A stretch of 64,000 nucleotides of DNA, taken from assembly GCA_964530325.1 (NCBI GenBank), contig CAZHAX010000014.1, positions 14,101 through 78,100 on the forward strand, written 5' to 3'. The notes under the pieces are model-generated. The model searched no databases, was not told the origin of the DNA, and was given only the letters and a program-made list of their open reading frames with translations. Source of the DNA: CAZHAX01 sp964530325 (GTDB lineage: Bacteria > Chloroflexota > Anaerolineae > B4-G1). Shown here piece by piece: positions 8,326-15,479 of this stretch (position 1 is its first letter; every line of letters starts with the position of its first letter). Position numbers and translations under genes: made by a program.

Positions 8326-9008
8326 GTAGATGCTCCTGGTGCTTTCTCTCGGGAAACAGCCTCGAACACTGGGCACTCGGACCTGAGAACACAGACGTCG
8401 TGTTCGGGACCGCGCGCGTGACAGATGTCGCGTCCTAGTTCGATCAGGTTGATGTGCAGCGGGTAGTAGATCTCGGGCGGCACCATCTCCTCCAGCATCT
8501 GATGCGCCTTCTCCCGGCTCGTTCCGCCCGGCAGCAGGCCCAATCGACTGCTCACGCGGTGCACGTGGGTATCGACCGGGAACGCCGGCATATCCAGCGC
8601 GAAGAGGAGGACGATGGCCGCCGTCTTGGGCCCCACGCCGGGGATCGCCAGCAGCCACTGCCGCGCCTCCTCAAGCGGCAGCTCAGCCAGGAAGTCAAGC
8701 TCGAGCGCTCCCCGCTCGGCGGTGATCAATCGCAAGGCTTCCTGGATCCTCGGCGCCTTGGTGGGGCCCAGACCGGCCGGCTGGATCGCTTCCAGCACGT
8801 CTTCGAGCCGCGCGTCCCGCACCTGCTCCCAGCCGGGGAATCGCTCCCTCAGTTGGGCCAGCGCCCGATCGCGATTAGTGTCGCTGGTGTTCTGCGAGAG
8901 AATGGTAGACACGAGTGTCGCCAGCGGGTCGTGGGCGCGGCGGGGTGGATCGCCATACTCGTCAAGCAACAGGCGATGAATGCGGAGAACGCGATCGTCG
9001 TCTGACAT
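8322..9008 (-). CDS. nth: Endonuclease III-like DNA glycosylase (HhH-GPD)
   Basis: This 228-aa base-excision-repair glycosylase/AP lyase has a helix-hairpin-helix IPGVGPKTA (122-130) with catalytic Lys128 and Asp146 in PVDTHVHR. The C-terminal iron-sulfur loop keeps the exact C-x6-C-x2-C-x5-C spacing, but the second ligand is His: C196, H203, C206, C212. The cluster may therefore be 3Cys:1His, altered or lost. It starts the nth-yraN-miaA unit, with its own promoter at 9063-9090. The glycosylase call is firm, but the damaged base it removes cannot be read from sequence. Confidence 0.9.
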   Translation of the reverse strand: MSDDDRVLRIHRLLLDEYGDPPRRAHDPLATLVSTILSQNTSDTNRDRALAQLRERFPGWEQVRDARLEDVLEAIQPAGLGPTKAPRIQEALRLITAERGALELDFLAELPLEEARQWLLAIPGVGPKTAAIVLLFALDMPAFPVDTHVHRVSSRLGLLPGGTSREKAHQMLEEMVPPEIYYPLHINLIELGRDICHARGPEHDVCVLRSECPVFEAVSREKAPGAST

Positions 9009-9062
9009 TGCCCTGCCCTACCGCTGCGGCCCATCCCGCCCCCTGGCAAGATCGGCAGCGGC

Positions 9063-9090
9063 ATTATAGCATGCCGCAATGGCCCAACAA
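9063..9090 (-). promoter_or_regulatory. Promoter of nth-yraN-miaA
   Basis: On the minus strand TTGTTG (9090-9085), 16 bp and TATAAT (9068-9063) predict a start near 9056, about 48 nt before the nth ATG. It is divergent from the riboswitch promoter. Confidence 0.7.
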
Positions 9091-9145
9091 GAGCCGCTCG
9101 CGGTCCTGAGGACGCGCCGAGGCCCACGTACCACGCAGCGCTGGC

Positions 9146-9173
9146 TTGACTAATGGCAGCGTCTCGCTATAAT
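9146..9173 (+). promoter_or_regulatory. Promoter of the FMN riboswitch transcript
   Basis: TTGACT (9146-9151), 16 bp and TATAAT (9168-9173) predict transcription from about 9180, so the riboswitch aptamer begins at the very 5' end of the RNA. Confidence 0.85.
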
Positions 9174-9182
9174 ACGCTCTAG

Positions 9183-9334
9183 CACCTTCGGGGCAGGGTG
9201 GAATTCCCGACCGGCGGTAGGGCAGGCTTCGAAGTGCCTGCCAAGCCCGCGAGCCGCGCAAGCGGCCGATCCGGTGGAGGCGGCGATAGCGCCCATACCG
9301 GAGCCGACGGTAAGAGTCCGGAAGAGAGAAGGTG
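9183..9334 (+). ncRNA. FMN riboswitch (RFN element)
   Basis: The closing stem P1 is CACCTTC (9183-9189) with GAAGGTG (9328-9334). Between them lie the conserved RFN blocks in order: CGGGGCAGGGTG, TTCCCGACCGGCGGTA, GCCCGCGAGC, a GATCCGGTG segment with its GGAGCCGACGGTAAGAGTC partner, and GGAAGAGAGAAGG. FMN binding should repress the transporter genes downstream. A hairpin (9378-9407) and a terminator-like hairpin (9428-9467) follow as a candidate expression platform; the antiterminator partner was not resolved. Confidence 0.95.
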
Positions 9335-9427
9335 AGCAACCGAGCAGCCGAAAGCAGGTTGCCTGAGCGCGGTCTCACACCCCGAGTGCCCTCCGGTCTT
9401 CGGGGTGCATTGGTCTAGGCGCACTCT

Positions 9428-9467
9428 GCCCCACAGGTGTATGCTGATACTCTGTGGGGCTTTCTGT
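9428..9467 (+). terminator. Riboswitch-controlled terminator before the transporter genes
   Basis: GCCCCACAG (9428-9436) pairs perfectly with CTGTGGGGC (9452-9460), followed by TTTCTGT. It ends 14 bp before the permease ATG and just before its GGAG ribosome site, the expected place for FMN-dependent termination. Confidence 0.75.
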
Positions 9468-9481
9468 ACTTGGGAGCCGAG

Positions 9482-10270
9482 ATGAACCGCCGAGATCGAC
9501 CGCTTCGAAGGGCAGCAGTTCTGCTGCCCAGCATTGCACTCTTCCTCGCAGCCTGGGCTGGCGTCGTAGCTCTGGCTGACTACCCGCCCTTCATCCTGCC
9601 CTCGCCAGCCGACGTGGCGGTACGCCTGGTGCAGGTGATCGAGGACGCCAGCCTGCTGTTCCATACTTCTGTCACCCTGATAGAGGTGCTGGCCGGGCTG
9701 GCGATCGGAGCCCTATTGGCCACGCTGCTCGGCTACGGGCTGGCCCACTCCCGCCTGGCCGAGCGGATACTCACGCCGTACATCGTCGCCACTCAATCGA
9801 TGCCCACAGTCGCCATCGCCCCGCTGCTGGTCATCTGGTTTGGAACGGGACTCCTGTCAAAGGTCGTAGTGTGCGCCTTGATCGTCTTCTTCCCGATTCT
9901 GATCAACACCGTCACCGGCATCCGCTCGGTCGACGGGCGCCTGCGCGACCTAATGCGCGGGCTTGAGGCCAGCCGCTGGCAGACGATCTGGCTTCTCGAG
10001 GTCCCAGCGGCACTGCCGGTGCTGCTTGGCGGGCTGAAGGTGGGCGCCACGCTCGCCGTCATCGGGGCGGTCGTCGGCGAGTTCGTGGCCTCGAGCAGAG
10101 GTCTCGGCTACCTGCTCAAGCAGGGCCAGCAGTTGTACGATACCCCTCTCATCTTCGTCGCCCTCACCACACTCATTGTGCTGGCCCAGCTCCTATACGG
10201 CGCTGTGGCGCTCGCAGAGCGGGCGCTGCTCCGTTGGCGCCGAGAGACATCATCAGGAGGTGCGTCGTGA
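9482..10270 (+). CDS. ribX: ABC transporter permease, predicted riboflavin/flavin uptake (RibX type)
   Basis: This 262-aa protein has about six membrane helices of the BPD_transp_1 family. The cytoplasmic EAA loop is seen as GLEASRWQTIWLLEVPAALP (around residues 160-180), the contact site for the ATPase. ATG 9482 is chosen over an in-frame GTG at 9437, which lies inside the terminator stem; GGAG sits 5 nt upstream of the ATG. The FMN riboswitch directly upstream indicates a flavin-related substrate, as in RibXY systems. The gene ends GTGA, overlapping the next start. Thiamine or pyrimidine-precursor uptake would be the fallback from protein family alone. Confidence 0.88.
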   Translation: MNRRDRPLRRAAVLLPSIALFLAAWAGVVALADYPPFILPSPADVAVRLVQVIEDASLLFHTSVTLIEVLAGLAIGALLATLLGYGLAHSRLAERILTPYIVATQSMPTVAIAPLLVIWFGTGLLSKVVVCALIVFFPILINTVTGIRSVDGRLRDLMRGLEASRWQTIWLLEVPAALPVLLGGLKVGATLAVIGAVVGEFVASSRGLGYLLKQGQQLYDTPLIFVALTTLIVLAQLLYGAVALAERALLRWRRETSSGGAS

Positions 10271-11241
10271 GTTCTCTACGGAAGGCATTACTGGCTACGG
10301 TAGTTCTGGCCAGCCTGGCAGGCTGCGATTCTGAGGATGGCCGCGCGCCCGAGCTGACCACTATCCGCGTCCCGATGGGCTACGTAGCCAGCGTTCAGTT
10401 CGCTCCATGGTACGTGGCTGTGGAGAAGGGCTACTTCGCCGACGAGGGGATAGAGATCCAGTTCGACTACAGCTGGGAGACTAACGGCGTGCGCCTGGTT
10501 GGGGCCGGCGAGCTGCCCTTCGCCGTTGCCAGCGGCGATCAGGTGCTCCTGGCCCGCGCACAGGGGCTGCCCATAGTCAGTGTGGCCAACTGGTGGCGCC
10601 GCTTCCCCGTGGCCGTCATAGCCCTCGAGGAGAGCGGAATCACCGTGCCGAGCGACCTTGCCGGCCGGCCGGTCGGCATTCCAGAGACCTTCGGAGCCAG
10701 CTACATCGGCTGGCGCGCTATCGGTAGCTGTGTGGGCATCGGCGATGATGACGTTCAGCTCGAGATCATCGGCTACACCCAGGTAGCCAGCCTGATCGAA
10801 GGCCTCGTCGACGCGGCCGTTGTCTACGCCAACAACGAGCCGATCCAGCTGGCGCAGAGAGGGTACGGCGTGGTCTCCTTCGCCGTGGCCGATTACGCCG
10901 GCCTGGTCTCCAACGGCATCATCACCAACGAGGAGACGGTGCAGGATGACCCCGAGCTGATCCAGGCGTTCGTGCGCGCCTTCGTCCGTGGCCTGAGCGA
11001 CACGCTTGCCGACCCGGATGCGGCCTTCGATATCTGCCGCGACTACGTCGAAGGCCTGGATGCGAACGAGGGAATACAGAGAGCGGTCTTCGACGCCACC
11101 CTCGAGTACTGGCGAGGCGATCCGCTCTGCGAGTCCGATCTACCCGCGTGGGAAGAGACGGCTGCAACGATGGTTGAGGCAGGGCTTCTCTCCACTGAGG
11201 TGGATGTGGAGGAATGCTTCAGCAACGCTTTCCTGCCCTAG
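10267..11241 (+). CDS. ribY: Substrate-binding lipoprotein, NMT1/THI5-like, predicted riboflavin binding (RibY type)
   Basis: This 324-aa lipoprotein has a signal peptide ending in the lipobox LAGC (acylated Cys near residue 20). The NMT1-like fold shows PMGYVASVQFAPWYVAVEKG near the start, the classical ligand-binding entry of this family, followed by GDQVLLARAQGLPIV. Start GTG 10267 overlaps the permease stop and has AGGAGG 6 nt upstream. With the permease and ATPase it makes a complete importer. Riboflavin as ligand is inferred from the riboswitch. Confidence 0.88.
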   Translation: MSSLRKALLATVVLASLAGCDSEDGRAPELTTIRVPMGYVASVQFAPWYVAVEKGYFADEGIEIQFDYSWETNGVRLVGAGELPFAVASGDQVLLARAQGLPIVSVANWWRRFPVAVIALEESGITVPSDLAGRPVGIPETFGASYIGWRAIGSCVGIGDDDVQLEIIGYTQVASLIEGLVDAAVVYANNEPIQLAQRGYGVVSFAVADYAGLVSNGIITNEETVQDDPELIQAFVRAFVRGLSDTLADPDAAFDICRDYVEGLDANEGIQRAVFDATLEYWRGDPLCESDLPAWEETAATMVEAGLLSTEVDVEECFSNAFLP

Positions 11242-11252
11242 GGAGTCCGCAA

Positions 11253-12062
11253 GTGGGCGAACCGCTGCTGTCAGTAGATGGACTGAGGATGGACTATCCC
11301 CAGCCCAACGGGGCACTGGCCGTGCTCGCCGGCCTGTCGTTCAGCGTGGCTGAGGGGGAGTTCCTCTGCATTGTCGGCCCTTCTGGATATGGGAAGACGA
11401 CACTTCTGAGGCTGCTGGCGGGGCTGGAGAGACCCGCCGCCGGCAGCATTCGCCTGGCCGGCCTGGATGTAGACCGGCCAAGTCGCGATGTGGGCATAGT
11501 CTTCCAGCAGCCGACACTGATGGACTGGAGGACGGTGGAGGACAACGTTGCCCTTCCGCTTGAGGTAGCAGGAACTGGGAAGACCAAGGCCCGCGAACGT
11601 GCCCGCTCGCTCTTGGAACTGGTGGGCCTGGCCGGCTTCGAGGACTACTACCCCGCCCAGCTATCGGGCGGGATGGCCCAGCGGGCCGCGCTGGCCCGCG
11701 CCTTGGTGCACGACCCCAAGCTGCTGCTCCTCGACGAGCCGTTCGGCTCGCTGGACGCGCTCACCAGAGAGCGTATGGGCGCAGAGCTGCTCCGGATCTG
11801 GGAGAGCAGCCGCAAGACGGTGGTCCTCGTAACCCACTCGGTTCCAGAAGCAGTCTTCCTTGCCGATCGCGTGCTGGTGCTCGGCACGAGGCCGGCCCTC
11901 TTCATTTCCGAGATCAAGGTAGATCTTCCGCGTCCGCGCGACGCCGAGCTGCTCGGATCACCCCGGCTGGCCACCATCGCTCGCTGCGTGCGAGATGCGC
12001 TAGCCAGGGCAGCCGCTGCCAGCCCCCCTGGTGCGGGCACGGCGCCGGACACAGAGTGCTAG
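11253..12062 (+). CDS. ABC transporter ATP-binding protein of the riboflavin-type importer
   Basis: This 269-aa nitrate/taurine-type ATPase has Walker A GPSGYGKTTLL (an uncommon Tyr where Cys or Ser is usual), Q-loop QQPTLMDW, signature LSGGMAQR, Walker B LLLLDEPFG and the switch His in VTHSV. GTG 11253 is preferred because GGAG lies 7 nt upstream. ATG 11214 would overlap the lipoprotein gene and has its ribosome site only one base away. It energises the permease of 9482-10270. No strong terminator follows; the next promoter begins 17 bp after the stop. Confidence 0.9.
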   Translation: MGEPLLSVDGLRMDYPQPNGALAVLAGLSFSVAEGEFLCIVGPSGYGKTTLLRLLAGLERPAAGSIRLAGLDVDRPSRDVGIVFQQPTLMDWRTVEDNVALPLEVAGTGKTKARERARSLLELVGLAGFEDYYPAQLSGGMAQRAALARALVHDPKLLLLDEPFGSLDALTRERMGAELLRIWESSRKTVVLVTHSVPEAVFLADRVLVLGTRPALFISEIKVDLPRPRDAELLGSPRLATIARCVRDALARAAAASPPGAGTAPDTEC

Positions 12063-12078
12063 CCACCGCACCCGAGCG

Positions 12079-12107
12079 TTGCGCCTTTGCAGCAACGATG
12101 CTAGAAT
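12079..12107 (+). promoter_or_regulatory. Promoter of the MaoC/CapA unit
   Basis: TTGCGC (12079-12084), 17 bp and TAGAAT (12102-12107), with a start near 12114. A GAGGAG ribosome site follows before ATG 12141. Confidence 0.7.
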
Positions 12108-12140
12108 AGCCCGCCGTAGATCTCAACAGAGGAGCGAACA

Positions 12141-12602
12141 ATGAGCGATCAGCCCCGTCCCCGTGGCCTGTACTTCGAGGAGTTCGAGGACGGATACGAG
12201 GCAGAGACGGCCGCGCGCACCGTGACCGAAGCAGACGTGGTACTCTTCGCAGGCCTGTCCGGCGACTACAATCCCCTGCACACAGACTCCGAGTTCGCCA
12301 GGGGAACTCTGTTCAAGGAAAGGATCGCCCACGGGCTGCTGGGGCTCTCCATCGCCAGCGGCCTGGCCAACCGCTTGGGCTTCGCCGATGGCACCGCTCA
12401 GGCGCTCACGGGCATGGAGTGGAAGTTCCGCGGCCCGATCATGTTCGGCGACACGATCCGGGCCCGGATTGCGGTCAGGAAGAAGAAGGAGATGAAGCAG
12501 CTGGGCGGGGGATTCGTCTTCTTCGACGTCACGCTGCTGAACCAGAAGGATGAGGTAGTCCAGAAGGGGACGTGGACCCTGCTGATCAGCAGCGCCCCCT
12601 AG
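12141..12602 (+). CDS. MaoC-like hotdog-fold dehydratase/hydratase
   Basis: This 153-aa single-hotdog protein carries the MaoC/R-hydratase pattern LFAGLSGDYNPLHTD (around residues 35-49) with the catalytic Asp and His, then ERIAHGLLGLSIASG. It probably hydrates or dehydrates an enoyl-CoA, with unknown chain specificity. It leads a short unit with a CapA-like lipoprotein 12 bp downstream; there is no obvious metabolic link between them. No other fatty-acid genes are present here. Confidence 0.85.
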   Translation: MSDQPRPRGLYFEEFEDGYEAETAARTVTEADVVLFAGLSGDYNPLHTDSEFARGTLFKERIAHGLLGLSIASGLANRLGFADGTAQALTGMEWKFRGPIMFGDTIRARIAVRKKKEMKQLGGGFVFFDVTLLNQKDEVVQKGTWTLLISSAP

Positions 12603-12614
12603 CACGGACCGCCC

Positions 12615-14291
12615 ATGCGATCGAAGAGGGCCCTAGGCGGGGCGCTGATTGCCCTGCTGCTCGCCACTGTGGTGGCAGCTTCGCTTTCGGCTTGCAGCAT
12701 TCTCCCCACCCCTACGCCGACGCGCACACCACGGCCCACGGCTACGCCTACGCCATCGCCCTCACCCACTCCCGCCTGGCCTCTCAGCATATTCGTGCCC
12801 CAGAGCCTTCCGGCTGAGGTCGCCGCCGAGCTGGAGGCAGCCATCGAGCAGCAGCCCTCCCTCTTCACCCGCGCCCCTTCCGATGAAGAGGCGGACATCC
12901 AGCTGGTCTACGGCTCAGGGGATGCAACCGCAGAGCTGGTGCAGTGGGTCTACGCCGTCGTGGCTCCGTTTCCCACCCTGGTCGACGAAGTGGCCTGGAG
13001 CGACATCACGGACAGCTGGGCCGGCGATTCGAGTGGGCCCTTCTCGGGGCGGCCTCTTCTGCTCGACGCCGAGACGCTCACAGCTCTCTCACCACTCCTA
13101 GGAGCACCTGGTGGCGGAGTGAAAGTTGTCGCCCCCGAGCAGATGATCGACGAGGCGTGGGCCGCCCGCCCTTCCTGGGCCATCGTGCCCTTCGACCGCC
13201 TGGATCCCAGATGGAAGGTCCTGCGCGTGGCGGGCCTCTCTCCGCTCCAAAGAAACCTGGATCTATTCGCCTATCCGCTAGTCCTGCACGCCGGCCTGGC
13301 GGGCGCGGGGCACGGCGTGTCCGCGCTTCAAAATAGCCTCGATGCGCCTCTGACCAATCGCGATGAGGCCCGGATGACGGTGGTAATGATGACCGGCGTC
13401 ACAGCACTAGCTCGCAGCACTGCATGCACCATGGACCGCGAGAGTGTGAGATACCCCGCCGAGTACGTGCTCGACTGGCTGCTGGAGCCGGATATCACTC
13501 ACATCAGCAACGAGGTTTCTTTCGCCGAGAGCTGCATCCCGGTTTGCAGAAGCACGCTGGTCCTATGCTCCAGGCCAAGCTACATCGAGCTTCTCGAGTA
13601 CATCGATGTCGACGTGGTCGAGCTCACCGGCAACCACCTGGTCGACTGGGGCGAGGACGCCATGCTCCTCTCACTGCAGATGTACGACGATCGCGCCATC
13701 CCCTACTTCGGCGGCGGAGCGGACCTGGCTCGGGCCCGGCAGCCGCTGACCCTCACTGCTGGCATTCACACTTTCGCCTTCGCCGGCTGCAACTGCAACC
13801 CCCTGGGCCCGCCCCAGCAGTGGGCAACTGAGGACAGCCCTGGCGCGGCGCCCTGCGACGCCAACATGGTAGGCGAGCAACTGGGCCCTGTGGTTCGCGA
13901 GCTAGCCGACAGCGGCTATCTGCCGATCGTCACCCTGCAGCACTATGAGGTGGAGAGCTACGCGCCCATCTCCTCCCAGCAGGCCGATTCTCGAGCCCTG
14001 GCCGAGGCCGGAGCGGCCATCGTCAGCGGCAGTCAGGCCCACCAACCCCAGGGCTTCGAGTTCTACGCCGGCAGCTTCATCCACTACGGCCTGGGCAACC
14101 TCTTCTTCGATCAGATGGACTGGCTGGAGACACGTCAGGAGTTCATGGACCGCCACGTCTTCTACGACGGGCGGCACATCAGCACGGAGCTGTTGACCGC
14201 AATGCTGGAGGACTACTCACGGCCGCGGCCAATGACGGCCGATGAGCGCAAGGCCCTTCTAGCAGTTGCCTTCGCCGCCAGTGGCTGGTAG
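12615..14291 (+). CDS. CapA-family (PGA_cap) lipoprotein with an extra N-terminal domain
   Basis: This 558-aa protein is predicted to be exported. The signal peptide ends LSAC (lipobox) and is followed by a Thr/Pro linker (TPTPT type, residues ~31-54). Residues ~55-260 form an alpha/beta region of unknown role that looks like a solute-binding or phosphate-binding-type half. The C-terminal ~290 residues match the metallophosphatase-like PGA_cap domain: ELTGNHLVDWGEDA, LQHYEVESY, SGSQAHQPQGFEFY and HYGLGNLFFDQ. CapA proteins act in poly-gamma-glutamate or capsule anchoring, but no capBC is present, so the substrate is open. No clear ribosome site is visible; translation may be coupled to the upstream gene. 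Confidence 0.8.
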   Translation: MRSKRALGGALIALLLATVVAASLSACSILPTPTPTRTPRPTATPTPSPSPTPAWPLSIFVPQSLPAEVAAELEAAIEQQPSLFTRAPSDEEADIQLVYGSGDATAELVQWVYAVVAPFPTLVDEVAWSDITDSWAGDSSGPFSGRPLLLDAETLTALSPLLGAPGGGVKVVAPEQMIDEAWAARPSWAIVPFDRLDPRWKVLRVAGLSPLQRNLDLFAYPLVLHAGLAGAGHGVSALQNSLDAPLTNRDEARMTVVMMTGVTALARSTACTMDRESVRYPAEYVLDWLLEPDITHISNEVSFAESCIPVCRSTLVLCSRPSYIELLEYIDVDVVELTGNHLVDWGEDAMLLSLQMYDDRAIPYFGGGADLARARQPLTLTAGIHTFAFAGCNCNPLGPPQQWATEDSPGAAPCDANMVGEQLGPVVRELADSGYLPIVTLQHYEVESYAPISSQQADSRALAEAGAAIVSGSQAHQPQGFEFYAGSFIHYGLGNLFFDQMDWLETRQEFMDRHVFYDGRHISTELLTAMLEDYSRPRPMTADERKALLAVAFAASGW

Positions 14292-14301
14292 GAGCGTGTC
14301 T

Positions 14302-14676
14302 ATGGCCGATCCAACCGACAAGATCGAAGGCCCGGCAGCCCGCGAGTTCGGCTCGATGCCAATCGACCCGATCTACGCCTGGGGCATCGTACTCGAGCCC
14401 GTCGAGACGCTGATCAGCGAGACCGCCGGCTACATCCTCGAGCTATCGCGCGAGGCCTATCAGCGAGGGGAGATACCGGACCTGGAGGAGCTGGAGGAGC
14501 GGTTTCTGGCCTTCTTCGACCGGCTGGTCGAAGAAGGGGCCCTGACCCGGCTGCCCGATGCGGACCCGGCGATGGGCCGCAAGATCCTCGGCCCCCGCCG
14601 CTGGCTTCGGTCCGTGCAGGCCCGCATCAGCCGGACGCTATCCCTGTGGCGCGCGCAGGGCGGCCCGGACGCCTAG
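14302..14676 (+). CDS. Hypothetical protein, 124 aa
   Basis: It is not recognised. It is predicted mostly helical and acidic in the middle (IPDLEELEERFLAFFDRL) with a basic C-terminus, and has no signal peptide or membrane segment. ATG 14302 has AGGAG 7 nt upstream and lies 10 bp after the CapA-like gene, so it is probably cotranscribed. It ends 28 bp before the convergent glycosyltransferase gene; no terminator hairpin is seen in that gap. Confidence 0.65.
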   Translation: MADPTDKIEGPAAREFGSMPIDPIYAWGIVLEPVETLISETAGYILELSREAYQRGEIPDLEELEERFLAFFDRLVEEGALTRLPDADPAMGRKILGPRRWLRSVQARISRTLSLWRAQGGPDA

Positions 14677-14704
14677 CCCAGTTGTGGCGCGAGGCACTTC
14701 ATCC

Positions 14705-15391
14705 TCAGTCACCCCTGCCGCACACCCGGTGTTTCCGAGCCTGCCAGACAGCCTTGATGAAGCGGGCTGTGTCAACGATGGGGTGAAAGCCGCTTCTCTT
14801 GTCGATGCCGTATATCGTACGAATATCAACCCAGCCGATGGCCAGGCCGGCCGACACCGTCCTGGCTATGGCCTCCACCTCGGCTTCCAGCCCCGTGCTC
14901 TCTAGCTCCAGTATCTCCAGCAGACGGCGGCCGTAGACCCGAAAGCCGCTTTGGTTGTCATAGATCTTGACGCCGAGCGCGAGCGTCAGCAGCCAGCTGC
15001 CGAACGGATTCGTGAAGAAGCGGGGAAAAGGCATCTGGGTGGAGTTGCGCCGGCCGATTATGAGGTCGCCGGCACCGGATTCATAGGCAGCAACCAGCTT
15101 CGGTATCTCCTGCGGATCGTGCTGGCCGTCCGCATCAAGCGTCAGCACGGCGTCGAAAGATCGCTCCTTCGCCCAGGCGAAGCCGGTCATCAGCGCAGCG
15201 CCCTTGCCCCGGTTCTCCGGGTGGCGGATGATGGTAGCGCCAGCAGCTGCGGCCACCCGAGCCGTGTTGTCCTCGGATCCGTCGTCAACGACCAGCACCG
15301 GCAGGTAGACCGAAGCGCCGCGAACTACCGCGCCAACGCGTGGAGCCTCGTTCCAAGCCGGAATCAAGCCTAGAATGGGCGGACGTGCCAT
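14705..15391 (-). CDS. Glycosyltransferase family 2 (dolichol-phosphate-sugar synthase-like)
   Basis: This enzyme of about 228 aa has the GT-A fold: LIPAWNEAPRVGAVV, VVDDGSEDNT and the metal site LDADGQHDP. It also has the DPM/DPG-synthase-like tail segment YDNQSGFRVYGRR. It probably makes a polyprenyl-phosphate sugar donor or extends a glycan on the cytoplasmic face. The frame opens further upstream to 15421; M at 15391 is chosen because homologous enzymes begin just before the first strand, and an AAGGAGG lies about 13 nt upstream. GTG 15394 is equally possible. It is the last gene of the minus-strand membrane-protein train. Confidence 0.82.
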   Translation of the reverse strand: MARPPILGLIPAWNEAPRVGAVVRGASVYLPVLVVDDGSEDNTARVAAAAGATIIRHPENRGKGAALMTGFAWAKERSFDAVLTLDADGQHDPQEIPKLVAAYESGAGDLIIGRRNSTQMPFPRFFTNPFGSWLLTLALGVKIYDNQSGFRVYGRRLLEILELESTGLEAEVEAIARTVSAGLAIGWVDIRTIYGIDKRSGFHPIVDTARFIKAVWQARKHRVCGRGD

Positions 15392-15479
15392 CACTGTCGC
15401 TCTACCTCCTTGGTGGCCCAAGCGCGGCCCCCTGAGTGCGGGCCTTCCGCGCGCTGCGCGGAGTCACACCCGCTATTCC

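Noticed and set aside
9378..9407. CACCCCGA/TCGGGGTG hairpin as the riboswitch terminator
   Set aside because: No T-run follows; the later GCCCCACAG/CTGTGGGGC hairpin with TTTCTGT is the better terminator. It may still be part of the switching structure.
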